DNA of 64,000 nt, taken from Flavobacterium resistens. GTDB lineage: Bacteria > Bacteroidota > Bacteroidia > Flavobacteriales > Flavobacteriaceae. The DNA lies in assembly GCF_900182645.1 (NCBI RefSeq), contig NZ_FXTA01000003.1, positions 372,001 to 436,000 of the forward strand, read 5' to 3'. Positions 1 through 8,749 of this stretch are shown here, piece by piece (position 1 is the stretch's first letter; each line of letters starts with the position of its first letter). The translations under genes were made by a program, and so were the position numbers. Under the pieces are notes generated by a model. It ran no database searches. It saw only the letters and a program-made list of their open reading frames with translations, and had not been told where the DNA came from.

Positions 1-1659
1 GGAAGTGCGCTTTTGGCCGACGGAATCATTACGCCGCCAATTTCGATCTCATCTGCAGTTGAAGGAATCAGGGCGTTCTATCCTACAATGGAAACGGAAA
101 CCATTATTTCTATTGTAATTGCCATTCTATTTATTTTATTTACGATACAGCAATTTGGAACAAAATTGGTTGGAAAATTTTTCGCACCAATGATGCTGAT
201 ATGGTTTGCAATGCTTGGAACTCTAGGAGCTATTCAGATTTTTCATTATCCTGAAGTTATCAAAGCGGTAAATCCATATTATGCTTACCATTTATTATCT
301 ATTCATCCTGATGGATTTTTTGTTCTTGGCTTTGTATTTCTTTGTACTACAGGAGCTGAAGCCTTGTACTCTGACATGGGACACTGCGGAAGAAAAAACA
401 TTCGTATAAGCTGGATTTTCGTAAAAGCAACTTTAGTATTAAACTACTTTGGTCAGGCAGCTTATTTAATACACCATGAAGGAAGTACTTTACAGCAATT
501 AGGTGGTGAAAATGGAAACCCATTTTACCTAATCATGCCACACTGGTTTCTTCCATTCGGAATTGTAGTCGCAACTTTAGCAGCTGTAATTGCATCACAA
601 GCCTTAATTAGTGGTTCGTTTACTTTGATTAATGAAGCAATGCGTCTGAATTTCTGGCCAAAAGTAAAAATCAAATATCCAACAGAAGTTAAAGGACAAT
701 TATACATTCCGTCAATTAACTGGTTATTGTTTTTTGGATGTGTTGGAATCGTACTTCACTTCGAAAAATCAGGAAATATGGAGCATGCTTATGGTCTTGC
801 CATTATTTTATGTATGATCATGACTACTATTCTATTGAATTATTATTTGATCATGAAGCGTGTAAAACTATATTTTATGGTACCGTTGATCACGATTTAT
901 TTATTGATCGAATTCAGTTTCCTTTTTGCCAATATTACAAAATTTGCCGAAGGAGGTTATGTAACTTTGATCATTGCAATTTTATTGATTTCAATTATGA
1001 CAATTTGGTATCTGGCTAAGAAAATTAACAAAAGCTATACTAAAATCATCAAAATTGACGACTATAAAAAAGTACTAGTAGAACTGAGCAAAGATTTATC
1101 AATTCCAAAATACGCAACGCATTTGGTATATATGACGAATGCCAATCGTGTTGATGAATTAGAGGAAAAAGTAATTTACTCGATCTTGCAAAAGCGCCCA
1201 AAAAGAGCTGATATTTACTGGTTTGTACACGTAAACATTCTTACTGAGCCTTATAAAACCGAATATAAAGTTACTGAGATTGCCAGAGATGACATTTACA
1301 GAATCGATTTTAACTTAGGATTTAGAGAACCTACAAAAATCAATTTAATGTTCAGAGAAGTAATCCGTGATATGGTAAAACGTGGTGAAGTTGATATTAC
1401 CAGCCGTTACGAATCATTGAACAAAAACAATATTATTGGAGACTTTAAATTTGTATTGTCTGAGAAATTCTTATCAAACGATAATGATTTAAGATGGCAC
1501 GAGAACATCATCATGAACTCTTATTTCTTTATTAAAAAACTGAGTTTGTCTGAAGAAAGAGCATTTGGTTTAGATAGTAGTTCGGTTAAAATAGAGAAAT
1601 TTCCAATGGTGCTTCACGCTCCGGAAAATATCGGATTAACCCGAATTATAAAAAATTAA
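1..1659 (+). CDS. kup: KUP-family potassium transporter, 3' part (5' end outside window)
   Basis: The reading frame is open from base 1, so the true start lies upstream; an in-frame TTG at 13 is only an internal codon. The first residues read GSALLADGIITPPISI, the conserved Kup/TrkD motif that follows the first membrane segments. About ten hydrophobic helices follow, then from about residue 335 a soluble cytoplasmic C-terminal domain, as in Kup/HAK proteins (E. coli Kup is 622 aa; about 550 aa are visible here). Kup imports K+ with H+ across the inner membrane. A terminator follows directly, so this is the last gene of its transcript. Confidence 0.93.
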   Translation, partial: GSALLADGIITPPISISSAVEGIRAFYPTMETETIISIVIAILFILFTIQQFGTKLVGKFFAPMMLIWFAMLGTLGAIQIFHYPEVIKAVNPYYAYHLLSIHPDGFFVLGFVFLCTTGAEALYSDMGHCGRKNIRISWIFVKATLVLNYFGQAAYLIHHEGSTLQQLGGENGNPFYLIMPHWFLPFGIVVATLAAVIASQALISGSFTLINEAMRLNFWPKVKIKYPTEVKGQLYIPSINWLLFFGCVGIVLHFEKSGNMEHAYGLAIILCMIMTTILLNYYLIMKRVKLYFMVPLITIYLLIEFSFLFANITKFAEGGYVTLIIAILLISIMTIWYLAKKINKSYTKIIKIDDYKKVLVELSKDLSIPKYATHLVYMTNANRVDELEEKVIYSILQKRPKRADIYWFVHVNILTEPYKTEYKVTEIARDDIYRIDFNLGFREPTKINLMFREVIRDMVKRGEVDITSRYESLNKNNIIGDFKFVLSEKFLSNDNDLRWHENIIMNSYFFIKKLSLSEERAFGLDSSSVKIEKFPMVLHAPENIGLTRIIKN

Positions 1660-1676
1660 CCTTTTTAAAATATTCT

Positions 1677-1716
1677 AAAAAACACTCTTTTAAAACTTTA
1701 TCAGAGTGTTTTTTTC
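1677..1716 (+). terminator. Rho-independent terminator after kup
   Basis: A 12-bp perfect stem (AAAAAACACTCT with AGAGTGTTTTTT) encloses a 14-nt loop and runs into a T tract, 17 bp after the kup stop codon. Confidence 0.8.
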
Positions 1717-1778
1717 TTTTCAAATGAAAGTCAAATGAACAATCAGCATTAAAAATTTAACTTTCAATCAATTAATAG

Positions 1779-1786
1779 TACCTTTG
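1779..1786 (+). promoter_or_regulatory. Bacteroidota -7 element TACCTTTG for the methyltransferase gene
   Basis: TACCTTTG matches the TAnnTTTG consensus and ends 17 bp before the ATG at 1804, giving a very short leader. No convincing TTG is present at the -33 position. Confidence 0.5.
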
Positions 1787-1803
1787 CAACTCAAATTATA
1801 GAA

Positions 1804-3018
1804 ATGAGATTACACAGAAATTTAGTTTATACTACCATCGATTCTTTAAATGCAATTTTTAATGAAGGAGAATATGCAGATAAAGTGGTAGCAAGAGCAT
1901 TAAAAAAAGACAAACGTTGGGGAAGTTCTGACAGGAAGTTTGTTGCTGAAACAATATACGAAATTGTTCGTTGGAAGCGTCTTTACGCAGAAATTGCGGA
2001 AGTAAAAGAACCATACGACAGGGATAATTTATGGAGAATGTTTGCGGTTTGGGCTGTTTTAAGAGGATACCCAATTCCAGACTGGAGACAATTAGAAGGA
2101 ACTCCTGAAAGAAAAATAAAAGGTCGTTTTGATGAGCTTTCAAAAGTGAGAGCTTTAAAAGAATCTATTCCAGATTGGATGGATGAATTAGGTGTAAAAG
2201 AATTAGGCGAAAAAGTTTGGTCTAAAGAAATTGCAGCTCAAAATCAGCCTGCAAAAGTTATTTTAAGAACAAATACACTTAAAGGAACTAAAGAAAACTT
2301 AAGAAACACGTTGATGGATTTGAATATTGAAACAGAATATTTGAAAGATCAGCCTGAGGCTTTGGTTTTAAAAGAAAGAGCAAACGTTTTCCTTACAGAT
2401 GCTTTTAAGCAAGGTTTGTTTGAAGTTCAGGATGCGAACTCACAATTAGTAGCAGGTTTTCTTGATGTTCAGCCTGGAATGCGCGTTGTCGACACGTGTG
2501 CCGGAGCAGGCGGAAAAACATTGCATATGGCTTCTTTAATGAACAATAAAGGTCAATTGATTGCAATGGATTTGTACGAAAGCAAATTGAAGCAATTAAA
2601 ATTAAGAGCTAAAAGAAATGGCGCTTTTAATATTGAATACCGCATTATTGACAGCACAAAAGTGATCAAAAAATTACACGAAAAAGCAGATCGTGTTTTA
2701 ATTGACGCACCATGTAGCGGATTGGGAGTTTTAAAAAGAAATCCAGATTCGAAATGGAAATTACAGCCTGAATTTATTGACAACATTCGTAAAGTTCAGA
2801 GTGAGGTTTTAGAAAGCTATTCTAAAATTGTAAAACCAGGCGGAAAATTAGTTTATGCAACTTGTTCTGTTTTGCCTTCTGAGAATCAGGAGCAAGTAGA
2901 GAAATTTCTAAAAACAGAAATAGGAAAACAATTTAAATTTATTGAAGATCGCAAAATGCTCGCTTCTGAATCTGGTTTCGATGGATTCTATATGGCACTT
3001 TTAGAGCGTAAAGCATAA
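1804..3018 (+). CDS. RsmB/NOP-family class I SAM-dependent RNA (cytosine-5)-methyltransferase
   Basis: A 404-aa protein that methylates cytosine C5 in rRNA or tRNA using S-adenosylmethionine. The N-terminal 140 residues form a NusB-like helical RNA-binding region. The catalytic Rossmann domain carries SAM motif I DTCAGAGGKT (about residues 227-236), motif IV DAPCSGLG (Cys near 303) and motif VI ATCSV (Cys near 354). The two cysteines are the resolving and nucleophilic residues of the family. Length and layout resemble E. coli RsmB (16S m5C967), but Bacteroidota carry several paralogues, so the target base is not fixed. It appears monocistronic, flanked by terminators on both sides. Confidence 0.88.
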   Translation: MRLHRNLVYTTIDSLNAIFNEGEYADKVVARALKKDKRWGSSDRKFVAETIYEIVRWKRLYAEIAEVKEPYDRDNLWRMFAVWAVLRGYPIPDWRQLEGTPERKIKGRFDELSKVRALKESIPDWMDELGVKELGEKVWSKEIAAQNQPAKVILRTNTLKGTKENLRNTLMDLNIETEYLKDQPEALVLKERANVFLTDAFKQGLFEVQDANSQLVAGFLDVQPGMRVVDTCAGAGGKTLHMASLMNNKGQLIAMDLYESKLKQLKLRAKRNGAFNIEYRIIDSTKVIKKLHEKADRVLIDAPCSGLGVLKRNPDSKWKLQPEFIDNIRKVQSEVLESYSKIVKPGGKLVYATCSVLPSENQEQVEKFLKTEIGKQFKFIEDRKMLASESGFDGFYMALLERKA

Positions 3019-3036
3019 GACTTTAATTCGCATATT

Positions 3037-3084
3037 TAAAATCCCAAATTTCAATCGCAGTTATTGAAATTTGGGATTTTTTAT
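3037..3084. terminator. Bidirectional terminator between convergent genes
   Basis: An 18-bp perfect inverted repeat (AAAATCCCAAATTTCAAT and its complement, 8-nt loop) has an A run before and a T run after it. It can end both the methyltransferase transcript (+) and the menE transcript (-). Confidence 0.85.
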
Positions 3085-3094
3085 TTTAGCATTT

Positions 3095-4138
3095 TTATGA
3101 TTCTAAAGTTGGCTTTCGCAATAACTTTCCGTTTTCGTTTTCTTTAAATTTTGGTACAAAAACAATTTCTTTTGGTTTTTCAAATTTTCCTAAAATATCA
3201 AAAAAATCAGGGGCAAAATCTTGTTTTTCACCTTCTATAACCAAAATTAATTTTTCACCTAAAACTGAATCCGGAACTCCGGTAACAAAAAAACGATTTG
3301 AGATTTTGCCAACCAATTTTGCTTCAATCTGTTCAGGAATTAGCTTCACTCCTCCACTATTAATCACATTGTCGATTCTTCCTAAAAAAACAAATTGTTT
3401 ATCATTTATCAATTCGACCAAATCATTCGTAATAATTGGTTCATCAGAAATAGACGAAACATAAATTACGAGACAACCGCGATTATCTTTTTCGATTTTT
3501 ACATTTGGCAAGATTGAGAAAGCACTTTCTCCAACTTTTTTGGCAGCAATATGCGTTATGGTTTCGGTCATTCCATACGTTTCGTATATTTCACCATTCA
3601 ATTTTAGTAATTCCGCTTCAAGCGTAGAATCCATTTTTGCTCCGCCAATGATTAATTTCTTTACATTTTTAAGCTTTTCAATTGAATTCTGAACTTGTAA
3701 AGGAACCATTGCTACGAAATCATATTTCTCCGAATTAAAAGCTAAAGGTTCAGTACTTGGTGCTTTAACATCAATATCAAGTCCTAAAATCAAACTTCTC
3801 ACCAACATCATTTTTCCGGCAATAAATTGAGTTGGCAAACACAACAACGCTCTGTCTCCTGGCTCCAAACCAAAAAAATCTCCAGTTGCCAAAGCCGACT
3901 GGATCATAGCTTGTTTTTCTAATCTGACTACTTTTGGAAGTCCGGTTGTACCCGAAGTCGTCATTTCGATATAATCCTTATTATCAAACCAATCCAGAAG
4001 AAACTCACCTATTGCACGCTCATAAACATCACCTTCTTTTATGAAACTGTAGCCAACGCGGCATAAATCTTTTGCATTTAAATGATATCCGTTGATTTTA
4101 AAATAATTATGTACATTTTTATGTGTTAACTGTGTCAT
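3095..4138 (-). CDS. menE: AMP-binding O-succinylbenzoate--CoA ligase (MenE-like)
   Basis: A 347-aa acyl-adenylate-forming enzyme. The P-loop-like motif TSGTTGLPK is at residues 61-69, the A5 motif ETYGMTET near 188 and the hinge motif GRIDNVINSGG near 257. It is short for the ANL superfamily because the N-terminal region is reduced, which is typical of Bacteroidota MenE. MenE makes o-succinylbenzoyl-CoA from OSB, ATP and CoA in menaquinone synthesis. No other men gene is in the window, so the assignment rests on size and motifs. It lies 20 bp downstream of the CPBP gene on the same strand, probably in one transcript. ATG at 4138. Confidence 0.8.
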   Translation of the reverse strand: MTQLTHKNVHNYFKINGYHLNAKDLCRVGYSFIKEGDVYERAIGEFLLDWFDNKDYIEMTTSGTTGLPKVVRLEKQAMIQSALATGDFFGLEPGDRALLCLPTQFIAGKMMLVRSLILGLDIDVKAPSTEPLAFNSEKYDFVAMVPLQVQNSIEKLKNVKKLIIGGAKMDSTLEAELLKLNGEIYETYGMTETITHIAAKKVGESAFSILPNVKIEKDNRGCLVIYVSSISDEPIITNDLVELINDKQFVFLGRIDNVINSGGVKLIPEQIEAKLVGKISNRFFVTGVPDSVLGEKLILVIEGEKQDFAPDFFDILGKFEKPKEIVFVPKFKENENGKLLRKPTLES

Positions 4139-4158
4139 GATTATTAAATTAAAGATTT

Positions 4159-5076
4159 TTAAGTAGTTATCTCACCAGTCAATTTTTCTTTCCAATTTGT
4201 CCATTTATATTTTTTGCTGAAAATAAACAGCAAAATAGGATACACAATTACAACAGGCAATATTACGTCAAGACCCGCCGAAGGTTCAGACATATCTTTG
4301 AAAATAGAATGTGTTTGAAAAACGGTCCAATCTGACGTTACCAACAAAGCGCCGGTCAAATTATTTGCAGCATGAAAGCCAAGTGCCAGCTCTATTCCTT
4401 CATCCATAAGTGTAATGATTCCTAAAAACAAGCCGGTTCCTATGTAATAAACCATAATAATATAGCCCATTTTTGCTACTTCGGGATTAAAAACATGCAT
4501 GGAACCAAAAATAAGTGAAGTCATCATTAATGGAAACCATCTGTTTTTAGCCAAATTTGCAAAACCTTGCATTAAATATCCTCTAAAAACATATTCTTCG
4601 GTACTGGTTTGTATCGGAATAAGCAAAGTTCCTATGACAACTAAAATCAAAAAAGGAACTAATTTAAAATTCCAAATAAAATTCTGAGGATCATTTAAAT
4701 AAAGAACTCCAAAACTCAAAACGGAGAAAATTGCCCAAAGTATAAATGAAAATAAAATTCGGTTCCAATCGACTTTCTTTCGTGATGTAGTTACTGATAG
4801 AAGTGTTTGGCGATGAAGATATTTTACAACCAAATAAATACCCGCAAACGCAAAAACAAAAGAAATCATAACCAAAAATAAAGTCATATTAGGTTCAAAT
4901 ACTTTTAAAACTGCGTCATTACCAGTCGGGATTTCTGTTTTATTTTTAAAACTAGAATAAAGAACCGCTACAGAAAGCGGAATCTGGCCAATAAACGACG
5001 CTACTATAATAATTATTGAACCAATCAGATACAGAAAAAATTTATTGTGAGGCTTAATTCCTTGTTCTAAAAACAT
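4159..5076 (-). CDS. CPBP-family intramembrane glutamic endopeptidase
   Basis: A 305-aa polytopic membrane protein with about eight hydrophobic segments. It has the CPBP (Abi/CAAX prenyl protease-like) motifs: EExxxR at residues 160-165 (EEYVFR), a His in GSMH near 194, and HxxxN in GFHAANN (His 235). In this family the glutamates and histidines form a membrane-embedded protease site. Substrates are unknown in Bacteroidota, and prenyl-protein processing should not be assumed. It is first in a two-gene transcript with menE. Confidence 0.85.
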   Translation of the reverse strand: MFLEQGIKPHNKFFLYLIGSIIIIVASFIGQIPLSVAVLYSSFKNKTEIPTGNDAVLKVFEPNMTLFLVMISFVFAFAGIYLVVKYLHRQTLLSVTTSRKKVDWNRILFSFILWAIFSVLSFGVLYLNDPQNFIWNFKLVPFLILVVIGTLLIPIQTSTEEYVFRGYLMQGFANLAKNRWFPLMMTSLIFGSMHVFNPEVAKMGYIIMVYYIGTGLFLGIITLMDEGIELALGFHAANNLTGALLVTSDWTVFQTHSIFKDMSEPSAGLDVILPVVIVYPILLFIFSKKYKWTNWKEKLTGEITT

Positions 5077-5188
5077 TTATATATAATTTTAAAATGAGAA
5101 TTCGATTTAATAAGTAAATAGTATTTTTGGTCCTGCGAAAATACCTAATTTTTGCGTTAACTATCTTACAATTCCTAAATATAACAAA

Positions 5189-5533
5189 ATGATACAAATT
5201 TATCATAATCCGCGCTGCGGAAAATCAAGAAGCTGTTTGGCTTTTATTGATCAGTCAAAAGAAGAATATGAAATTATTCCTTATTTAACAGATACTCCAA
5301 GTTTTTCAGAATTAAAAGATCTTCTAGCAAAATTAAACCTGGAACCAATTCAGTTAGTTCGAATTAAAGAAAATATCTGGATAGAAAATTACAAAGGAAA
5401 AAACCTTACTAGCGACGAAATTGTTCAGGCAATGGTTGAAAATCCAATTTTAATTGAAAGACCAATTGTTGTTAAAGATGGAAAAGCTATTATTGGAAGA
5501 GATCTAAATCTGGTAGCCAATTTTCTGGATTAA
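5189..5533 (+). CDS. ArsC/Spx-family thioredoxin-fold reductase (arsenate reductase-like)
   Basis: A 114-aa protein starting IYHNPRCGKSRSC, with Cys10 at the catalytic position of glutaredoxin-dependent arsenate reductases (NPxCxKSR) and another Cys at 16. The C-terminal IERPIVVKDGKAIIGR matches the conserved ERP(I/V) segment of ArsC/YffB proteins. No ars regulator, arsenite pump or arsenite methylase is adjacent, so arsenate reduction is a family inference; a YffB-like redox role is possible. It is divergent from the CPBP/menE pair. Confidence 0.8.
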   Translation: MIQIYHNPRCGKSRSCLAFIDQSKEEYEIIPYLTDTPSFSELKDLLAKLNLEPIQLVRIKENIWIENYKGKNLTSDEIVQAMVENPILIERPIVVKDGKAIIGRDLNLVANFLD

Positions 5534-5625
5534 TTTCAAAAGTCGAATTAACATTTTTTTGTGATTTACTCTTTAAACCAAACGTCAAATTTTTGGTCTA
5601 AACAGGAAATGAAACCAAAAATAAA

Positions 5626-8085
5626 ATGAAGAAAATCAAATTTGCTGTACTGCTTGTTCTTTTTTTTACAAGTTTTTACAACTATGCACAACAGGCGCCT
5701 CCTGGTAGAAACAAGGTAAAAGTTACTGGAAAAGTTTTAGAAAAGGTTAGCAAACAGCCACTTGAATACGCCATTATTTCGTTTAAGGCACCTAACAACA
5801 CAAAAGTTGTTGCTGACGGAGTCACAAATCCAAAAGGAGAATTTGAAATAGCGGTAGCACCTGGAACTTATGATATTAAAGTAGAATTCATTTCGTTTAA
5901 ATCAACTGAAATCAAAGGAAAAACTATTTCTGGCGATACAAGTTTGGGCGTTGTCAGTTTATCAGAAGATGCAGCACAATTGAACGAAGTTGTCGTTCGT
6001 GCTGAAAAATCGACTGTAGAAATAAAATTGGACAAAAAAGTATACAGCGTTGGTCAGGATATGATGGTAAAAGGAGGAACAGTAAGTGATGTTCTTGACA
6101 ATGTTCCGTCTGTTTCTGTTGATACTGAAGGAAATGTAAGTTTAAGAGGAAGCGACAATATTAGAATTCTGATTGACGGACGACCTTCAAATGCTATTAA
6201 TATTGCCGAAGCTTTACGTCAGCTTCCAGCTGATGCAATTGACAAAGTAGAAGTTATTACCAATCCGTCTGCTCGTTACGATGCGGAAGGTGGATCTGGA
6301 TTAATCAATATTATTCTTAAAAAAGGTAAAAACCAAGGATTCAACGGAACTTTTATAGCTTCAACAGGGATTCCTGAAACTTACGGTTTAAGTGGTAATT
6401 TGAACTACAAAACTGAAAAATTAAATTATTTTACAACTTTAGGATACAATCACAGAACAAACGAAGGAGCTGGTTTAACCAACACTGAATATTTGAACGC
6501 TGACGGAACTCCTAAAGGTTTCTTGGATGAAGATCGTGATACTAAAAGAACTTCAGATGGTTTTAACGGAAGAGCAGGAATCGAATGGACTGTGGCGCCA
6601 AATACCTATTGGACAAACGCCATTAACTATCAAAAAAATTCAGGCGATACACGTGATTTAATCAATTACAACAATTTTGATGCATCGCATGCTTTTACAG
6701 GAACTTCTTTCCGTTTAAATGATGGTGAAACCGGAAGTCAAAACGTTGAGTATACTTCTAATTTAATCAAAAACTTCAACGACAAAGGGCATAAACTGAC
6801 CGCCGACTTATCGATTTCTAAAAACGATGACGATAGCAACAGTACTATTACTGCTTCTCCAAATTACAATACTACATTAAATAATCAGGTTCAAAAGCAA
6901 GTATTATTCCAAGCTGATTATGTTTTGCCATTAGGAAAAGGAAGTCAGTTTGAAGCTGGATACAAAGGAAGTTTTGGTGATTTGAACAATGAATATTTTG
7001 TAACTGATGAAAATGGATTAAAAGACCCAAATCTTTCAAACACATTAGAATACAAAGAAAACATCAATGCGCTTTACACACAATATGGTTTCAAAGTAAA
7101 TAAATTCTCTTACTTATTTGGACTTCGTTGGGAGGATACAAATATTCATGTGAATTTATTGGAGACAAGTGATTTCAATACTAAAAAATACAACAACTTG
7201 TTTCCAAGTGCTTTTATTAGTTATGAAATCTCAGATCAGAGTAGTTTTTCTGCTAGCTACAGCAAGCGTTTAACTAGACCAAGAGGGCGTTTCATGAACC
7301 CAGCTGTAAACTATTCAAGTAACATCAATATTTTTCAAGGAAATCCGGATCTAGATCCTTCATTGACTGATAAATACGACATTGGATACATTAAACGTTG
7401 GAGCAAATTAACTTTCAATACATCGGCATATTTTGAAGACACAAAAGATGTTTTCAGTTTTGTACGTACTCCAAATGGTAATTTAGTAAATGGTATTCCG
7501 GTTATTTTAAATAGACCAATCAACCTTGGAAAAGAACAAAAATTCGGATTTGAATTTACATTGAATTACACGCCATTCAAAATCTGGAGAATCAACAGTA
7601 ATTTCAACTTCTACAACGTAAAAACAACTGGAGAAAACACTTATGTTGATTTCAACGGAAATACAGTAGTACAAAATCTTGACAATCAAGCGAACACTTG
7701 GTTTGCAAGAATCAACTCAAAGTTAACTTTGCCATATAAAATTGACTGGCAGTTAAGTGCAAACTACAACGGTTCACAAAAAACAGCTCAAGGAAAAAAC
7801 TTAGACATGTTTGGTATGAACACAGCATTGAGCAAAGATGTCATGAAAGACAAAGCAACTATTGCATTCAATATCAGCGATATTTTCAATTCTAGAATTA
7901 TGAGATCATATACGTATCTGCAAAATTCTACAACACTTGAAAGCCAAACAGCATATAGCGAAATGCAATTCCGTAAACGTCAATTCAATTTATCGTTTAC
8001 CTACCGTTTCAACAAACCTAAAGGAGAAAGAGATAAAAATGCTGCGCCAAAAGAAGGTGATGGCGGAGGAGACTTCCCAGGATAA
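5626..8085 (+). CDS. TonB-dependent outer-membrane receptor (outer membrane beta-barrel family)
   Basis: An 819-aa protein with a cleavable signal peptide ending NYAQQ (about residue 22). It carries a carboxypeptidase-regulatory-like beta-sandwich (about 30-110, VTGKVLEKVSKQPLEYAII), a plug domain (about 120-235, including DGRPSNAINI and GGSGLINIILKKG), then a long beta barrel of OMP_b-brl_3 type. The tail is unusual: Lys/Glu/Gly-rich, ending GGGDFPG. Such receptors import siderophores, peptides or other large ligands using TonB energy. No SusD partner or dedicated regulator is next to it, so the substrate is unknown. A strong terminator follows. Confidence 0.88.
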   Translation: MKKIKFAVLLVLFFTSFYNYAQQAPPGRNKVKVTGKVLEKVSKQPLEYAIISFKAPNNTKVVADGVTNPKGEFEIAVAPGTYDIKVEFISFKSTEIKGKTISGDTSLGVVSLSEDAAQLNEVVVRAEKSTVEIKLDKKVYSVGQDMMVKGGTVSDVLDNVPSVSVDTEGNVSLRGSDNIRILIDGRPSNAINIAEALRQLPADAIDKVEVITNPSARYDAEGGSGLINIILKKGKNQGFNGTFIASTGIPETYGLSGNLNYKTEKLNYFTTLGYNHRTNEGAGLTNTEYLNADGTPKGFLDEDRDTKRTSDGFNGRAGIEWTVAPNTYWTNAINYQKNSGDTRDLINYNNFDASHAFTGTSFRLNDGETGSQNVEYTSNLIKNFNDKGHKLTADLSISKNDDDSNSTITASPNYNTTLNNQVQKQVLFQADYVLPLGKGSQFEAGYKGSFGDLNNEYFVTDENGLKDPNLSNTLEYKENINALYTQYGFKVNKFSYLFGLRWEDTNIHVNLLETSDFNTKKYNNLFPSAFISYEISDQSSFSASYSKRLTRPRGRFMNPAVNYSSNINIFQGNPDLDPSLTDKYDIGYIKRWSKLTFNTSAYFEDTKDVFSFVRTPNGNLVNGIPVILNRPINLGKEQKFGFEFTLNYTPFKIWRINSNFNFYNVKTTGENTYVDFNGNTVVQNLDNQANTWFARINSKLTLPYKIDWQLSANYNGSQKTAQGKNLDMFGMNTALSKDVMKDKATIAFNISDIFNSRIMRSYTYLQNSTTLESQTAYSEMQFRKRQFNLSFTYRFNKPKGERDKNAAPKEGDGGGDFPG

Positions 8086-8107
8086 TAATATAAAAGCCCA
8101 ATATTTA

Positions 8108-8154
8108 AAAATCCAAATTCCAAGTTTAAAAACTGGAATTTGGATTTTTTTTTT
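8108..8154 (+). terminator. Terminator after the TonB-dependent receptor
   Basis: A 14-bp stem (AAATCCAAATTCCA with its complement) is followed by a run of nine T residues, 22 bp after the stop codon. Confidence 0.85.
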
Positions 8155-8172
8155 ATATCAGATTTAAATAAA

Positions 8173-8202
8173 AAAAAGGACTCACAATTGTGGTCCTTTT
8201 TT
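8173..8202. terminator. Small bidirectional hairpin, likely terminator of the 59-aa gene
   Basis: An AAAAGGAC / GTCCTTTT stem encloses a second self-complementary segment CACAATTGTG. It has A and T tracts on either side and lies 11 bp beyond the stop of the leftward small gene. Confidence 0.6.
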
Positions 8203-8212
8203 ATGAAATCAA

Positions 8213-8392
8213 TTAATATTTAACTGATTGTTCTTCTTGTCTTTTTTTAGCTCTCTTTTCTTTGAACATTTCCCAGCTAGCTCCCGTAACCCAATAAGAT
8301 ACGAAACCAACCAAGAAAAACATTAACCAAAACCCTATAGTTAGTATGGTTAAGAAAAGTAAAAAGCCTAAGTACTGTGAAAATTCAAACAT
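8213..8392 (-). CDS. Small membrane protein, 59 aa, uncharacterised
   Basis: An ATG at 8392 opens a 59-codon frame ending TAA at 8213, too short for a 60-aa cut-off. The protein begins MFEFSQYLGF and has one long or two short hydrophobic segments (about residues 8-36, rich in F, L, W). A strongly charged tail follows (EMFKEKRAKKRQEEQ), so the C-terminus is likely cytoplasmic. Support for expression: a good promoter (TTG-N20-TACATTTG) ends about 28 bp upstream of the ATG, and a hairpin terminator follows. No family is recognised, and no function can be stated. Confidence 0.7.
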   Translation of the reverse strand: MFEFSQYLGFLLFLTILTIGFWLMFFLVGFVSYWVTGASWEMFKEKRAKKRQEEQSVKY

Positions 8393-8419
8393 GTTTTCCG
8401 GAATTTTTGAATGTTACGA

Positions 8420-8450
8420 CAAATGTAGGTTATAAATTCGTCCTTGGCAA
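8420..8450 (-). promoter_or_regulatory. Promoter of the 59-aa membrane protein gene
   Basis: On the minus strand TTG (8450-8448), a 20-bp spacer and TACATTTG (8427-8420) fit the flavobacterial TTG-N17-23-TAnnTTTG promoter. The predicted leader is about 25 nt. Confidence 0.65.
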
Positions 8451-8573
8451 TAAAATCTAAATCAATTTTCGGGAAATAACATTTATCCGTATATTTATAC
8501 TCATTTTAAATAAGCTTTTTTTGAATGCGAAACCTTTTAAATAAAGACTTCATCGAAATTCATAATAATTTTC

Positions 8574-8656
8574 AGGAGCTGATTCCTGCTGTCCGCTATA
8601 TCTTTTGTGCTGAACCCCAGCACAAAAGGATGCCGCTCCCATCAGGGCTAGGAAAC
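8574..8656. repeat. Palindromic intergenic element (REP-like)
   Basis: The core is an 11-bp perfect stem, CTTTTGTGCTG (8602-8612) with CAGCACAAAAG (8618-8628). It is flanked by GTCCGCTATAT on the left and GATGCCGCT on the right, with outer partial complementarity (AGCTGAT with ATCAGGGCT). From memory, elements of the form 'cCGCTaTATCTTTT-hairpin-AAAAGGATGCCGCT' recur between genes in flavobacterial genomes; only one copy is in this window. It lies in the 357-bp gap before fumC. Confidence 0.55.
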
Positions 8657-8679
8657 CCGTTTTCAAGAGAAGTTCATTT

Positions 8680-8740
8680 TTACAGACAACATTTCACATT
8701 TTACAGACAACATTTCACATTTTACAAATAACATTTTACA
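8680..8740 (+). repeat. 21-bp tandem repeat just upstream of fumC
   Basis: Two perfect copies of a 21-bp unit (TTACAGACAACATTTCACATT, written here as TTACAGACAA plus CATTTCACATT) occupy 8680-8721. Shorter degenerate copies (TTACAAATAACATTT, TACAAACAAC) run almost to the fumC ATG at 8750. The array lies where the fumC leader should be. Confidence 0.75.
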
Positions 8741-8749
8741 AACAACGTA

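Noticed and set aside
5189..5533. Arsenic resistance operon
   Set aside because: Only the ArsC-like gene is present; there is no ArsR, Acr3/ArsB or ArsM next to it.
8525..8731. 68-codon plus-strand frame before fumC
   Set aside because: It runs through a palindromic element and the 21-bp tandem repeat, which explains its repeated HFTFYRQ tail; there is no promoter or family pattern.
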